A DNA stretch of 49,486 nt, from assembly GCA_001598975.1 (NCBI GenBank), contig BBXU01001563.1, positions 1 through 49,486 on the forward strand, given 5' to 3'. The number at the start of each line of letters is the position of its first letter. Within the stretch, counting starts at the first letter, position 1. Source of the stretch: Parachlorella kessleri. Its lineage: Eukaryota; Chlorophyta; Trebouxiophyceae; Chlorellales; Chlorellaceae. Shown here piece by piece: positions 35,200 to 48,071 of the stretch. The position numbers and the translations under genes were made by a program. A model generated the notes under the pieces. That model was not told the origin of the DNA. It did no database searches and saw only the letters and a program-made list of their open reading frames with translations.

Positions 35200-37180
35200 C
35201 ATGCAGGTTATGTGATATCTAGCGAGTTGGCTAGGTGGTCAAGACTTGTTTCGCTGTGCTAAGATGACTCATGATAGTCCATGATTGTCTCGATACCTTG
35301 CAATAGCATTTTCATGGCTGGTGGGCAGAGAGCTGCCTCAGACTGTCCGGCAGGCCTGGGGTGGCCTTTAATAGCCGGAATGCATGCAGGCGTCAGTGCC
35401 ATGTGGCCACTCGAGTTTGTGGAGCTGATGTCCTGAGTGGGATCAAGTCAGAGCTTGCATGGCTGGAAGCTGTGCCACAGATTTCTCACTTCGCGCAGGT
35501 TACACCACAGGCGGCAAAGGATGTTAAAAGGGCTTGAGCGCAAAGGGCTTGAGCACGCAACAGCTGGAATGCACCCTCACGTGTGCTGAATGCAAACTGG
35601 CAACCATGCCTATGCCTCGCAATGAAGATGCACACCCTGAGCTGTTGAGTTCAGGGCTCATTGGCGGCTGGGCAGTGTGGGGTTTTGGCATGGCGTCGCT
35701 TGCTTGCTGCAAACACAAGGTTCTCCACTCGACCCATCTGTGTGAGAGTCGCAAGCCGCTGTGGTTTTCGCAACTGATTGTTGCTGCTGCTGGGCTGCTT
35801 CTGCGCTCCAGTGCGACAGTGCCGTAGCTTGTCTGCAGCGCTGCCGCAGCTATGCAGCAGCAAGTCAGCCAGACACTTTGGCCGGCCGGCCTGCCGGCTG
35901 CCGTCCTGTGTAAGGGAAAGGACAGTGAGGCTGCAGTAAATGCCAGGTACACATATATCGCACCAGCGGGCCACCTATCCCCAAAGCATAACGGTTACAC
36001 ATGGCGAAAGCAACGCTGATGGGCCGTGCCCACCTGCAGTTGAGCCGGATTTGGGACAAATCGCCGGCGCTGCTGCCCTCCAGAAGGCAACCGAGCTGCA
36101 CAGGGCTCCTCGCACTGGGATACAGGCAGCTGATACTGGCTGGTGTATGGCCAGCCAAGCTCAGCAGTGTTGGCAGCAACACTGTTCCCGAGTGGTGGCC
36201 CGGTGTCTCCTAACAATGGGTTGAACGACTCTTCATCCAGGCGCGGCGGTAGTGAGCTTTCAACATTGCAGTCCATGAGTAGCAAAGCTGCCTCTTTTTT
36301 GCCTTCTGGTTACCTGCAGACTTGTGCCAATCACTTAATGAATGTCACCTAGCTAAAAGGGACAAGCTATAGTCACCAAGATGAATATGGGCAAAATGCC
36401 CACCTGTTCCGAGTAGTGCAGAGCGCAAGCCGTGCTGAGCTGCTGTCTTTCCTGACGAACTTCACAAAGCCCCAGGCACCGTTTCGCAGGGACGGAGTCG
36501 CCATCTTTCCTGCCTAACGTTGACCGACTGAGCAAAGATGCCATGCGCTGCATGCTATGCTGCATGACGATGAAGTCAATGCCACTCTAAGGCAGGCTGC
36601 TGGACATGAATATACATGTTTACTTGGTCGCTTCTTACTACAGCTTACAGGAAAACCCAGTTATGGGATTCACTGGCCCGCCCTTAGCACGTTCACCCCC
36701 GGCACCAAAGGGCCATGCAACTCCCCATCACATTCAAACATCCTGAGCGACATGCAACCAATAGCATACTTTCTCCACGCTCAAAAGCCAATAGGCGATG
36801 CATGCAAAACAAGGCAAGCAAGCGCGTGACAAGCAATCAGCCAGTACAGTCACCTGAAACAGCAGAAGCACAAGCATTGGTGTAACTGTTGGGTTGAAGT
36901 TGTGTTTATCTAAGCCAAAGAGATAAGAGAAAGAAGAAGCAATCCATAGGAAGGATGGTAGCCAACCTACACAAACAGGACAGCAACATGAAATGCACTG
37001 CACATGGTAGAACACCCACTGGAAACGTCCTTACAGCATGGGAGAGAGAGAAGTCAGCTTTGCACCAACGTCTTAGGTAACAAATCCATAAAGAATATTG
37101 CGCTGATGGCTGAGACTGCACAGTCCTGGCCGGAAAGCAATCCCGGAAACTCAAGTACTCAAGCAGGCTGTACCACATTA
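35200..37180. other. no gene recognised between two convergent genes
   Basis: This is nearly 2 kb between the BLISTER poly(A) signal and the bZIP poly(A) signal. Several 60-140 codon frames exist on both strands, but none has family resemblance or in-phase splice partners. GC content appears lower than in the flanking exons. Confidence 0.5.
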
Positions 37181-37189
37181 TAACACCTC

Positions 37190-37194
37190 TTACA
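37190..37194 (-). terminator. TGTAA poly(A) signal (minus strand) of the bZIP gene
   Basis: Plus-strand TTACA lies 163 bp beyond the proposed bZIP stop at 37358-37360. This supports the short last exon as the true gene end. Confidence 0.65.
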
Positions 37195-37357
37195 GACCCA
37201 ACCCCACAAATACGCAGAGCTGCGGCCGGGCGGGTAGGTCCCGCGTGTGAATTTCGAAGCGCTTCCGCTGAGTACCTCGCCGCAAGCTCTACAAGCGCAG
37301 ATCAAGACGCCAAGTGCGACCACGGCTCCATCAAGCAGCATGCTGTGCTCTCTCCCT

Positions 37358-39808
37358 TCAGAGAAGCTCATCTTCTGCTTCTAGGCGCCCCTGTAAGTTA
37401 GCATACAACGGCGCCCCCTTGACCTGATGCTGTGAAATGGACACTAAAGCTACCAAGACAAAAGCAGGCTAGATTCTCAGCCGCTCCACCAAATAGAGGT
37501 CCAGCATGGCATACACATACACACCAGGCCAAGTAAGAGTAAGGAGGGCTGCATCCGACGCACCCATCAACCACATCGACGGGCCTGACAGTCCTTCGCC
37601 GCGCGCTCCTGTATGGTGCCCAGTAGTGCCACTCTGGGGAGGCAACGAAAAACGCACGAACAGCCAAAACCAAGTTGCAGGTGGACGTACCTCTTGCACA
37701 GCGCGGCGCAGCACGGCGCGCGTGATCCCCACCCAATCCACAATGTGGGGGTAGCTAGCTAGGTTGGCCCTGGCCACCTGCTGCAGACCCAGTGACTGCA
37801 ACAGCAAGAACAACAGTTGTGCCGTTAGGATTGTCAAAGAAGTGACGAAGGTTCTGCAACTTCTGTGCAAGAGTGCAGCGCATGCCATGTACGGCGGTTG
37901 CTTGGGACCCAAGGTATCATAAGTGAGATGAACCCAAACGTCAACAGGGGATGTGGGGGCTTTCGGGCTGGCAGCGTCTGCCAGCACGCAGCACTAGCGG
38001 AAGTGTTTGTAGATACAACCCATATGCAGCAGGAAGGGAGCAACAGCCACCGCTTTGCCTTCCCCGGGAACTCACCGCGATCCACCCTGCTGCCAGATGG
38101 GTGTAAAGGATGAACTCCTGGTCACTGATCATGTTTAGGTGAGCCACCGCCTCGGCAACCTGTGACAACTAATTTTTATGCCGTCTAAACAATGACTGTT
38201 AGCATCGCCAGGCATGGGCAGCAGGGCCTCAGCCCATGCAACTCGCTACCCTCCCACCATCCTACAAAAAGTCTGTATCAACGGGCGCAGGCACCAGTGG
38301 GCAGGGAGCAGGGAGCGGTCTGTGCCAGCCACAGCACGCCCATCAACACTACCCAGGCACATGCTGATGCCTAGCCCACGACGCAGCTCACTGACATCCA
38401 CCCACCGGCGGACAACCTTCACCTCAGGCCACTGAGCATGACAAACCCAACGCAACGGCTTCTGCTTCCTGTCACAGGCTGGTGATAGCCACCAAGAGCA
38501 ACACGCCACAGCGGCCACCCCTCTGCACCTGGGACCAAACCCCAGAAGGATGGCTCCCACGATAACCAGGCAGGGAGGCAGGCGCTGACCGCCAGCCTGG
38601 CTCACCTTGCATGCACCGTCGTTCAGCTGAACCATCCCCGGCCCGTACCCATAACCCCCAGCCCGCCCCACTGCCGCCTGTGGCTCCTCCGGCAGCTGCT
38701 GCTGGTGCTGCTGGGTATAGCCCTGCTGGGCATGCTGTGTTTCCTGGTCCTGCCGTTGCGCATGCTGCTCTGACGGCTGCTCCTGGCCTCCTTGTACCTT
38801 CTCATTGCCAGACCGCTCTTCCTGCTGCAGAGGCAACTGCTCGTGCCCTGGCAGCGGCTTCATCGTCGGTTCCACCCCCAGAGCTACATCCATGCCCTCC
38901 GCTGCTTGTGGCAGGCCAGCCACAGCGCACGCGGCGCCCAGGGCGATGGGCGCCCCAGCGCGCAGAACGCTCATCCAGGTGTCTCTCTCAGCTTGAAGCC
39001 CTTCGAACTCCCGCCTGAAGCGGCGCCATGACGCTGCGAGCAGGCGCAGCGAGCCAGGGCTAAGCTGCACCCAGGCCTGCAGCCAAGGCACCAAGCGCCT
39101 TTCCAATACACTGAGACTGAGGCCAGGGGCTTTCCAAATAGTTCTGGAAGGCATGCATCAAGCGGGTCAGCGGTGCTCACTATCTCCACACAGATGTGAC
39201 AGAGCAGGAGGTGCAAATAGACCCAGCATGCCGCCACAAAAGCTGAGCAACGCGCACATGCATTGCTGCCGTCCTACTGCCGCAAAAGTGGAGGGCAAGC
39301 AGCCTGTCAAAGAATCCCCCAGCCCACTTTGCTGCCCTAGTGAGTGTTACACAGAGATAGCTAGCAGTCGCCCAGAGAGTCAAGCAATGGCAGTAACTTC
39401 ACCCTTGTCCACCAAGCAGGCAAAGATGTGAGCGGTTAGGGCACAGAGGAGACAGCGGTCATACAGGCGGTGCAGTGCTTACCGCCACTTCCTGGGTACG
39501 GTACGCTTCTTCAGCCGGCATGTAGTAGTCCGCCATGTGCCTCTGCACCAAGGGGCAACACACAATAATGCCGCTGATCCTGCCAAAGCTATCCACCCAC
39601 CTAAACATGACATGCGAAAGCAACAGGCAATATGCAGTAGGCAGCACCTGCAGTTGGTGGCTGTTGCTGGAGAAAACTTAACTTTCCAGGTGATTCTTGA
39701 AAGTACCACCCTGTGGTGTGGCACTCTCTTGGAGAGAGTGCCGGACCCAAGCCCACAGACCACCAGCAGCTCACCCACACATAGCACCTGCCCGGCAGCT
39801 ATACTTTT

Positions 39809-39839
<31 letters not shown>

Positions 39840-42800
39840 ACAGCACACACACACACTCTCTCTCTCTCTTGAACCCCAACACTTTGAAGATCAGCAGCCA
39901 TGTTGTGCGGATGGTATGCTCGGTATACGCAGTGCACCAGCAGAACTGACATTATTCCACCAACGCATTGCGACCACTGGCCCGGGTTCTGGCTAATGGC
40001 GCCGCCACTGCCAGGGTGAGCGGGGCACGTGTGTGAGCTTTGTAGAAATATGCGTACAAGCTCACACATAACCTTAAAAAAAACCAGGTTCTTAAACATC
40101 GAAAAAAAAACAAGAAAAAGGAACTTGCACAGGTGCGCACCACTCGCCTTGGCAATGGCCGCCGCCACTTACAGGCAGCCAGCCTCTCATCTCACAGTGT
40201 ACCATAAACCGAGCACCTTATAAAAAACACCTTCACACCACCCACCTTGGCCACCTCGACCTGCCACCTGCAGACTGCACATAATGGAAAAGAGAAGCAA
40301 CGGCCATGCTGCAACCACGGTGACAAACCACCCACCTTGGCGATGGTAGGCTGCCACTTGCAGATAGCTCGCCAGAGGTGCAGGAACGCGCCCATGCTGC
40401 GCTCGACCTGCACCAGCTTGCTGCTGCTGAAGCCGTCGTCCTGGGCGTCTCCCCAGAAGAACTCCATGTCGATCTGCACACACAATGCCCAGAGCATTTG
40501 CCACTGGTGCGTCCCGCAATAGGCTGGCTGCACAGTCTCTACAACAATGCCCAGAGCCCAGCGCTGATGACGTCACAGGCAGCGCGCCAGCTTGCTTGTT
40601 GCAGTGCACCCTGCCCTGGCCCTCTGCCAGCAAGATGATGGCATCCATCAGCACCGGCTGTATCCCAGGCGGCAGCCTAACAACGGAAATCGAGAGTGCT
40701 TACCGCCCACTGCTTGTATATGTCCTCGAAATCCCGGTAGCACATGCGCTTCACGCGTTCAGCAAGCCCTGCAACCATCCCCAATAAACTCCCCCCTTAT
40801 TTCCACTCGTGCGATCCTTTTTTAAACACGACTATCCCAGCATGACAGAGCAAAGAAACCGACACAGTTGCCAACTAGGCAGGGTGGCCAGGTAAGGGAC
40901 CTGGTTGACAAGCATTGGTTGCCCCTAGGGACCCCAGTGACTCGCAGCCAGCATCACAGCAAAAAGCCCATGGCACTGGCCTCAGGAGCTTGCAAGCAAA
41001 CGTCAGTAAGCCTGATGTAATATGCAGCAGGCCAAGCTGCACAACACCCAGATCGCAGGGCGGTACACTGATATAGCATCAACCTCACAGCACAGCACCG
41101 TACAGCACCCATCAAACCTGGGCTTAACAGCTCCGGCTGCCCCATGCAGGCACAGCAAAGCATGTCACAGCACAGCACACGCTTTCCCAAAGAGTCACAC
41201 CAGGCAAAGCGCCCATAGCATACCTGGATCTGCCGGCTCGGGCAGCAGCATGTGCACATCCTCCGCCTCCAGGTCACTGATGTCTGGGATCTTCTCTGAG
41301 CCGCCTGTGTTTGCACACTGCCTTCCTGCCAGCACAGCTGCACCTGGTTGCAGTGCTGTAACTGCTGTGGCGTCCCTGGGGCCACTGGCAGCCATATCCT
41401 TCACGGAATCGGAATCGACAGCTGCCACCACCCCACCTACAGCCTGGATGGCGCCCCCGACTGTCACGCCCGCCTCAATAGCGTTGTCTTGCCCCGTGGG
41501 ATTGGCTGTAAAAATGTCAGCATTGCCAGCAAGTGGAGCACGCGGCTTGGACTGCAGCTGTGTCGACTCGTTCTGCTGCTGTTGCTGGTGCTCGCCATGC
41601 AGCCGACCTGCTGCATTGCTGACAAGCGTGTCAAGTGGCCCTCCATTGTGCTGGTTGCCCCGGCCTGCATGCTGTGACTGCTGTGACAGGCTGCCTGCCT
41701 GGCCGCTGGGACCCTGCGGTGCTCAAGGTGAGGTTTGATGCGCGAATCAGTGGGCAACAGTCAGCCAGGCTCAACAAGATAGACATCTGTGCAACAGCCG
41801 GAGCAAGTGTGCATCCCTGATATGCTGGGGGCCGAGAGTGCAGACTCACCAGCAGGACTTAGAAAACATATTTCAGTAGTTGCAATCCCTTCGCAGCCAG
41901 CCTTGCTACTTTGAGCTATTATAAGCACAACTCCCCAGGAATGCCATGCGCACTCATTCTTTCTGCTTTCGAGCGCAAGTGCAGGGAAACAACCGCTCTA
42001 AACAAGGTCTGACGCAACCATCCGCACACATGTGGCACTGGCTACACGCCCAGCATGATGTGTGCGCACCTCTGGCTGAGGGGTGCTGGAGCCTAGCCGA
42101 TGGCCAGGAGACCCGCTGGCTGGGCGGCTGGGTACCGGGTCTGGAGGCGGTGCTACAAAGGCCTGCAGCATGTCATCCCTGACGAGGAGAATCCGCTCCA
42201 AGACTAGGTTCCTGCATGGGGCACAGGTGAGCCATTGCTAGGAAGAAGATCCCCAGTTGACTACAGCAAGGGACATGAAATGATTGAGGCAGAAAATCAA
42301 CATGCTCCTTGAGCCGCACTTATCACCAGAGTCATACGTAGAGCCCGGGCAACGTCTGGCAGTCAGACAGAGTGTCACACTGTGGGCTCACACAAACTAC
42401 AGCCCTACCTTGTGCCCATGTCGCAGGCACTCTTCCCATCCGCCACACAACAAGCGGACCAACAGTGTGCGCAGCGAAATCCGCTATCCGGCTCTGCCCG
42501 CTGTCTTCTAGCTGGTCTCCCATAAAAAGGCATTACATACAAGGATACCCGGTATCCGATCCCTCATGCTGCGCTCTCCCACCTGGCAGCCAGCTCAGCG
42601 TTCTCCTCCAACAAGCGCCCGGCCTCAGATTCCATGGCCAGATACTGCTCCTCAGCATCCCGCGCGGCAGCCTGCACAGTTCGCCGATAAAACTTCATTC
42701 AGTCCAGCCTTGGCCAAGCTATGCCACCTGGCCAACAGCACCCATGCAATGCTCAACCTGTATTTTCCGGGCCAGGCTCACGCAGCAGCCCACAAAACTT

Positions 42801-45210
42801 CAAGCAAGCACCCCATACACAACCAATGGCAGCCAGATTACTGTCGGGCTCAAGCTGCTTTCTGCCGATTCCTTTAACAGCAGATGCTGGTCAGCTCAAA
42901 CAAGACCGGCTTCAAAATCAACCAGGATCGCTGTTATATCGCTGTCTAAACAAGACGCTTTTATGCAAGCTTACTTGTCAAGGCAGAAGCCCCCAGGGCG
43001 GCCTTGGTCCTGCCCCACAGGCAATGGAGGAAACCTTCCCCAAAACAAGCAGCAGGCTTACAACCGTAATACTACAAGGTAAAGAATCCTGCCAACAACC
43101 CGAGTATGCGGCAAAACCTTGTGCCACTAGCACAGTTGTTCGACGGTTGGCACCAATACAGAGTCACCGCGCCATGGCAGCTGCACAGGAACCTACCCGC
43201 TGCCGCTCTCTAAACCTCTGTTGCGCCTGCATGGCAGGGGGGCGTGGGTGTGCACTTAGTTGGAGAAATTGGTTGGCCATAGGACATGAAATGGGTACCA
43301 AGGCTTCCTTGCTCTAGTACACCCAACATGAAGACCACCTCTGTGACGCACAACCCAAGGCACTGCTGTGCGTTCAGCGTGGTCGACACTTGCCTCCCTG
43401 TTCTTTCTTCTAGCTTCAGCCAGCTTGTCGCCCCCAACTTCGTCCTCACCAATGTCCATGCCTGCAGTCCCATGCAAGCAGCGTGCCATGGTCGCATCGC
43501 AAGTGGACCAGAGAGACGAGAGGCACGTCCCGAAGCAACCAAGCTTGCACTGGCGGTCTCCCCAAAGCTTTCAGACAAGCTTCCAAAGCCACAGCCGTGC
43601 CTTCCCAAGCATGCCGCTCGCAGACAGCCATGAAAACCATAGTAGCGGCCTCGTCGATTGCTCCACAGCCTGAACACCGTTTCTGTCCCCGGGGCGCCAC
43701 CACTCTCTGCCCGTGAGGCGTGCAACGCTGGCCGGCAGCACCCCACACAGGTAAGGTAAACAGGCGAACCTGCCATATCTTCGTCGCTGTCGGTCCTCAT
43801 CTGGCCTACACTTATGGCCCTGTGGCCCAGGCCATTGTGGGCCCCTGCCCCTACCGGACTCCCAGACCTCAATGGCCCCAGCTGCCACAAAGACCCCAGC
43901 TGGGGCTGCTGCACCTGCTGTGCACCTCTGGCTGCCTGGGGCAACCCCTGCTGCCGCTGAGATGGGCCGGTAGCGTGAAGAGATGAATCATTTGCCAGCA
44001 AGGACTGTCTGTCTGGTGGCAGAGTGATCCCTGGTCCCTCAGCCACCAAGCCAGAGCCCAGCGGCCCCGGCCGGTTGCTGAGGAAGGTGGCGTGGGCGGC
44101 GCCTGCTGCGCCTCCTACCTGCTGTCCCTGCTGCGCAGCTGGCTGCACGCTCTGCAGCACCAGCTGCTGACGCAGCACCTCCAGCCGGTCAAGCTGCTGC
44201 TGCTGCTGTGGGTGGGCCTGGGGGACAAGCGCGAAACTCGAAGGCGGCAGCTGCTGCCGCGGCAGGTTCAGCGGGGGTGGCGGCGGCAGCTGCTCAAGCC
44301 CCCATGAAGTGTGGCCTCCGTTAGGGAGGGCAGGCGGTTGCCCACCTAGGGCAGCCAAGGCAGCACCGCCCTGCTGAACACCAGCACCACCAGCAGGGTC
44401 CCGCTCACGTTGCTGCTGCTGCTGCTGGTATGACTGTGGCTGGCCCCAAGGCTGCAACGGCTGCAGAGCAAGCTGCCGCGGCCCGCACCCTAATCCAAAG
44501 CCGCTGCCTGCTTGGCTGCCAAAGGGCCCCAGAGGCGGCTGTTGCGGGTCTTGTTGTTGCTGCTGCTCCTGCTGCTGTCGGGCGGCTTGTCGAAGCTGAG
44601 ACAGCAATGCATCCAAAGCGGCCTCACTACGGCCAAGGTCGCTCTGCTGCTGGGAGCCGAGGCCAGGCGACAGCTGCTGCCCTAAGAGGGGTAGCTGTGG
44701 GCATAGCGGCCTCTCTCGCAAGCCTAGCTGCTCAGCCAGTTGTTGGTGCTGCTGGTGGTGGTGCTGTCGAGCTGTGGAGCCGCCAAACTGTGTGCCAGTG
44801 CAGAGCGCATCCGTGGCAGTGCCGCCGCCCAAGCCGCCGCTGCTGATGGCGCCGCCACCCCCGCCACCACAGAGCAGCACTTCCAGCGCCCTCTGCGCTG
44901 GCTGGGAGGTGGCCTTCAACAAGCTGCCAGCCTCCTTGGCCCAGCTGTTGCTCTGTCGCCCCAGCAGGTGCAGCAGGTCACCGGGACCTCCTGCCTGCTG
45001 CTGTGGCTGTTGCTGTGGCACTGTAGCTGGCGGCTGCTGTTGGGTTGGGCTCCATGCAGGGCCCATGAAATTGAACTGGGACTGGGAACCCTGCTGTCCT
45101 AAGGGCGTCGGGAGCCGCTCTGTCTGGCTGGTCTGAGCGCCGTGCCCTGCCAATGACTCGAAAAGCATGACCAGTGGGTCCTTCGTTGGCCTCTCACCAC
45201 CGGGAAACAT
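37358..45210 (-). CDS. bZIP transcription factor with Yap-like basic region, 1071 aa, 13 exons
   Basis: In transcript order the exons are 43770-45210, 43394-43461, 43197-43226, 42583-42671, 42070-42211, 41224-41713, 40704-40768, 40336-40473, 39483-39542, 38606-39076, 38076-38159, 37691-37795 and 37358-37390. They join in phase to 1072 codons. Residues 1-480 are a Gln/Gly-rich, activation-like region. The basic region (about 493-513) reads ARRKNREAQQRFRERQR, with N-x7-R, close to fungal AP-1/Yap proteins and unlike plant NRESARRSR. It spans three exons. A charged helix with zipper-like Leu follows (ARDAEEQYLAMESEAGRLLE). The C-terminal half holds YRDFEDIYKQW, MEFFWGDAQDD and DYYMPAEEAYRTQE, then DQEFILYTHLAAGW near the end. 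That region looks folded, but I cannot name a domain. Intron 2 has a GC donor (GAG|GCAAGT). Targets are unknown; oxidative-stress control would be only an analogy with Yap1. Confidence 0.9.
39808..39869. repeat. (CA)n-(CT)n microsatellite in a bZIP intron
   Basis: An imperfect CA run of about 50 bp is followed by a short CT run. Both lie in bZIP intron 8, upstream of exon 9 (39483-39542) in transcript direction. Confidence 0.9.
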
Positions 45211-45990
45211 CGTCCCAGTGCCTCACGGCATCCGACGAGCTAGAGCAACAGTGCAAACCCCAAAGCAGGACAAGGCGAGAAAACTGGTTAGGAGCTGAAG
45301 AAATACAGGTGTGACTACCGAGTTTAGCCTAACTGCGTTCCCTTACGCTGCTATTACGAGGACCCCTTGGTGGGTGCAAGGCTATCCGGAACACCTTGCG
45401 GAGACCCTCAAAACGCTGCACACCCATGTCTTTTTGGTAATGACTAACGCTCCACGATGTACGCCTACAACGCCTGGCCTCTTTGAAGGCTGCAGCAATA
45501 CCACCAAGTCGCCTCAACCATCTAGTATGCATGCTCTCTGCACTTAAGTTGTCGTATCCCGTTCCTGTCAGACTGCGAAGAGTGCTGCCGCGGCATGCCG
45601 GGTTCCGGCCAGACGCCGGGCGCGCCCATTGAGCATGACGTAAGGCAACAAAAAAAAATCAATCGATCCAAACGTGCCCTAATTACAAACCTGATCCATA
45701 AGTCAGCTCGTCGATCCTGTCGTTATCCTCAAGCGAGTGTGATGGCGACCGACACAGCCCACCCAAGCCAGTGGCAGAGCAGGTCCTTCTGAGGGTTTGC
45801 ACTCTCTCGTCCATCCTCAACAGACCCTCCCCAAGTTAGCGGCACCAAGACTGGCTAGCACTCCAGATGCGGGGTAGGCCAGGCAGCTAGCCGGCTTGCC
45901 CTGGTAAGCCCATCTCTTAAAACATCGCCCTCATCCTTCGCCGATGCGCTTCAAGCTTATGAGGGTGTGCCGCCTTGCTGAACCAATTTT
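45211..45990. other. intergenic region upstream of bZIP, downstream of YjbQ
   Basis: The two genes are both on the minus strand, so this 0.8-kb gap holds the bZIP promoter and the YjbQ transcript end. It includes an A9 run near 45650. I see no further gene. Confidence 0.5.
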
Positions 45991-45994
45991 AGGC

Positions 45995-45999
45995 TTACA
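45995..45999 (-). terminator. TGTAA poly(A) signal (minus strand) near the YjbQ stop
   Basis: Plus-strand TTACA starts 10 bp past the YjbQ stop codon. It would give an unusually short 3' UTR. A second TTACA near 45685 is the alternative. Confidence 0.35.
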
Positions 46000-46008
46000 A
46001 AAGCTACC

Positions 46009-48071
46009 TCACTCTCCTTGCAGTGTTACAACCAGGTGGCGGCCGCCACCTCGATTCCTGCACCAACAGCTACATAGCAATACGCTGTTGAAGTGCGCCT
46101 GCCACATGGACTTGCTTGCACCACGCCCGGGCTGTCCTTCCGCGCTCACATAGGATCCACACCACAAAGCGCAGGCACCCATAAGTGCCACAGGCAGCTA
46201 TGCAAGCTTTGACAACGCTGGGGGGGCACCCGGGGGCCGTAATTGCGATCCAGAAAGCATCTTGCTCTGGACAGGGCATCTCCTCGCTTACCTGTGCTCA
46301 CAAAGCCAGATGCCCTGCACGGTTAAGGGACACACACGGCAGGTGTTTGGCTCGCTTGCGATGCTGGAGAGGTGTCCTCCCAAAGCAGGCCCAGGCATGT
46401 TGAGCATCACCCGCTGTCACTAGCTACACCAAGCTTCGTCTTCTCACCACCATGCACTGCCTGCAGTAAATGCTGCTGCCACAGAAGGCACCTTGGCTGC
46501 TGCGATACTGTGCCTGTGGATGCAGGTGGCATGGTACCGTGCCCTGGCACAGGTGGTAGCCTAGTCAGGGGATTTAGTGTTGCTCACCTGCCACGTCCCC
46601 ATGTTTAGCCTCCCATTGGTGATGGGAAGTGAGACAGAGCTTCCCAGCATGGACGCTTTTATGTGTGCAGGGAGGTCATCTGGCTGCAGCATGTTGACAA
46701 GAGGAGGAAAAAGGTCTTGCAAAGCACTCATGATATAGTGGCCATGCCCCATCCAAGCAGGAGGAAGTCAGAGCGCTACTGGGCCTCCTTTAACCACGCC
46801 CACTCACCGGTGGTTCACTGACAGGAATCTTTTCCTGACTCACAGGGCCAGGGTTGCTGACTAACCCCCACCCTATCACCCAACTGCAGGCACTGTGGCG
46901 CCCCCGCTCACTCTACGCCTACCTTCGGCAGCCACCCTGCGCTGAACACTACCAGTGGTACATTCAAGGCTTCAGCTCACTCCCATACATACTATCACAT
47001 CAGCTGTCACACGGCTGAACTCAGCCCCACTGACAGCAACCCGCCCATCACTTCAACTGCCTTAGAGAGGACTGCCTTCAGTTGGGGACAGGCTTCACCA
47101 AACTACCTCCTGGCATATGCAATGTGCGCCGCCTGGCAAGCCCTAGCAGAGCTTCACTGACTGCCTTTCACCGCCGCAGCTACCAAGGACACTGCAGTTA
47201 CAATGCTCCTTGCTCCCAACATAGTGTGGAGCCTTGCCATCCCTTGCCTGCGGACTGCCGGCAACAATGAAGAAACAGAGCTCCTTACCCCCTCCATGGT
47301 GTGAAGCCACGGTGCCTTGGAGCCTTCAGGCACGATCAAGTCCAGGAAGGTGTTGAGGTCTGTCCGCACGTCAGGGTCATAGTTCTGCATGGGGAACAGG
47401 GGCCACACACCGTAGCAAATGGCCAAAGGAGGTGCCTCATATGCACGTTCGAGCCCCAGCTGGCTAGGCCATAGCTTGCAGCTGACACTGGCAGACAGGA
47501 CACGAATCAGGGCAGACAGCTTGGGCAGGGTGTGGCGGTGTGTTTAGTACACCAAAGGTACAAAGTCCCACTGGAGATGGGTGCCGGCTACCACTACTTG
47601 CCAGCGACGTGTTGTCCGTACCCATCGAGTAACACAAACTCAACACGGGTCATGGTGTTTGCGAGTTGACCAACCCATTCCCCACGAGGTACCTGCTTTA
47701 CCAAGGCTTGGAAGCGCGCACCACACCTTGTTATTCCTTCACAGGCCCCCCAGAAGGGGCCAGTCTACCCCTGTTGCATGCGCCTTACCTCATTAATGGT
47801 GAGGGATGCAGAGGTATGCTGGACAAATATGTGGCACAGGCCTACATTGATGCCCTTCAGACTGGGCGAGATCTCCCGGAGGATATACTCAGTAACCTGT
47901 AAGGGCAACACGATGGAAGAGTTAGCAGTCTGAAGTCCTCACCTTCCACTCACAGGGCGGCTACCCCTCAAAGGCTATGGTTATGCAGGCCGCAAGACAT
48001 GTATTGGTACATACCAGGTGACAGCCCCTCTTGAAAGCTGGCAGTGTAACTTCGTGCTGCTTCCAGACCAT
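46009..48071 (-). CDS. yjbQ: YjbQ-family protein (UPF0047), 142 aa, 6 exons
   Basis: In transcript order the exons are 48015-48071, 47789-47896, 47289-47384, 46588-46683, 46292-46314 and 46009-46057. They join in phase to 143 codons. The protein aligns along its whole length with E. coli YjbQ (about 138 aa): [19 protein letters not shown], then [54 protein letters not shown] and a final LVVTLQGE. The conserved His and Asp residues of [13 protein letters not shown] and DDLPAHIK are present. The family has been linked to a secondary thiamine-phosphate synthase activity, but its true role is poorly known. Exon 5 is a 23-bp microexon encoding GIWLCEH. The ATG start matches the bacterial N-terminus, so there is no transit peptide in this model. 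A hydrophobic open stretch just upstream of the ATG (LRLPVAASLLLGFSLLLHLL) lacks its own ATG. Confidence 0.94.

Noticed and set aside
37159..37371. Minus-strand frame with two CxxC pairs (CACRACG, CKRC) resembling a zinc finger
   Set aside because: It overlaps the proposed bZIP stop exon and its poly(A) signal. The bZIP frame closes in phase just before it.
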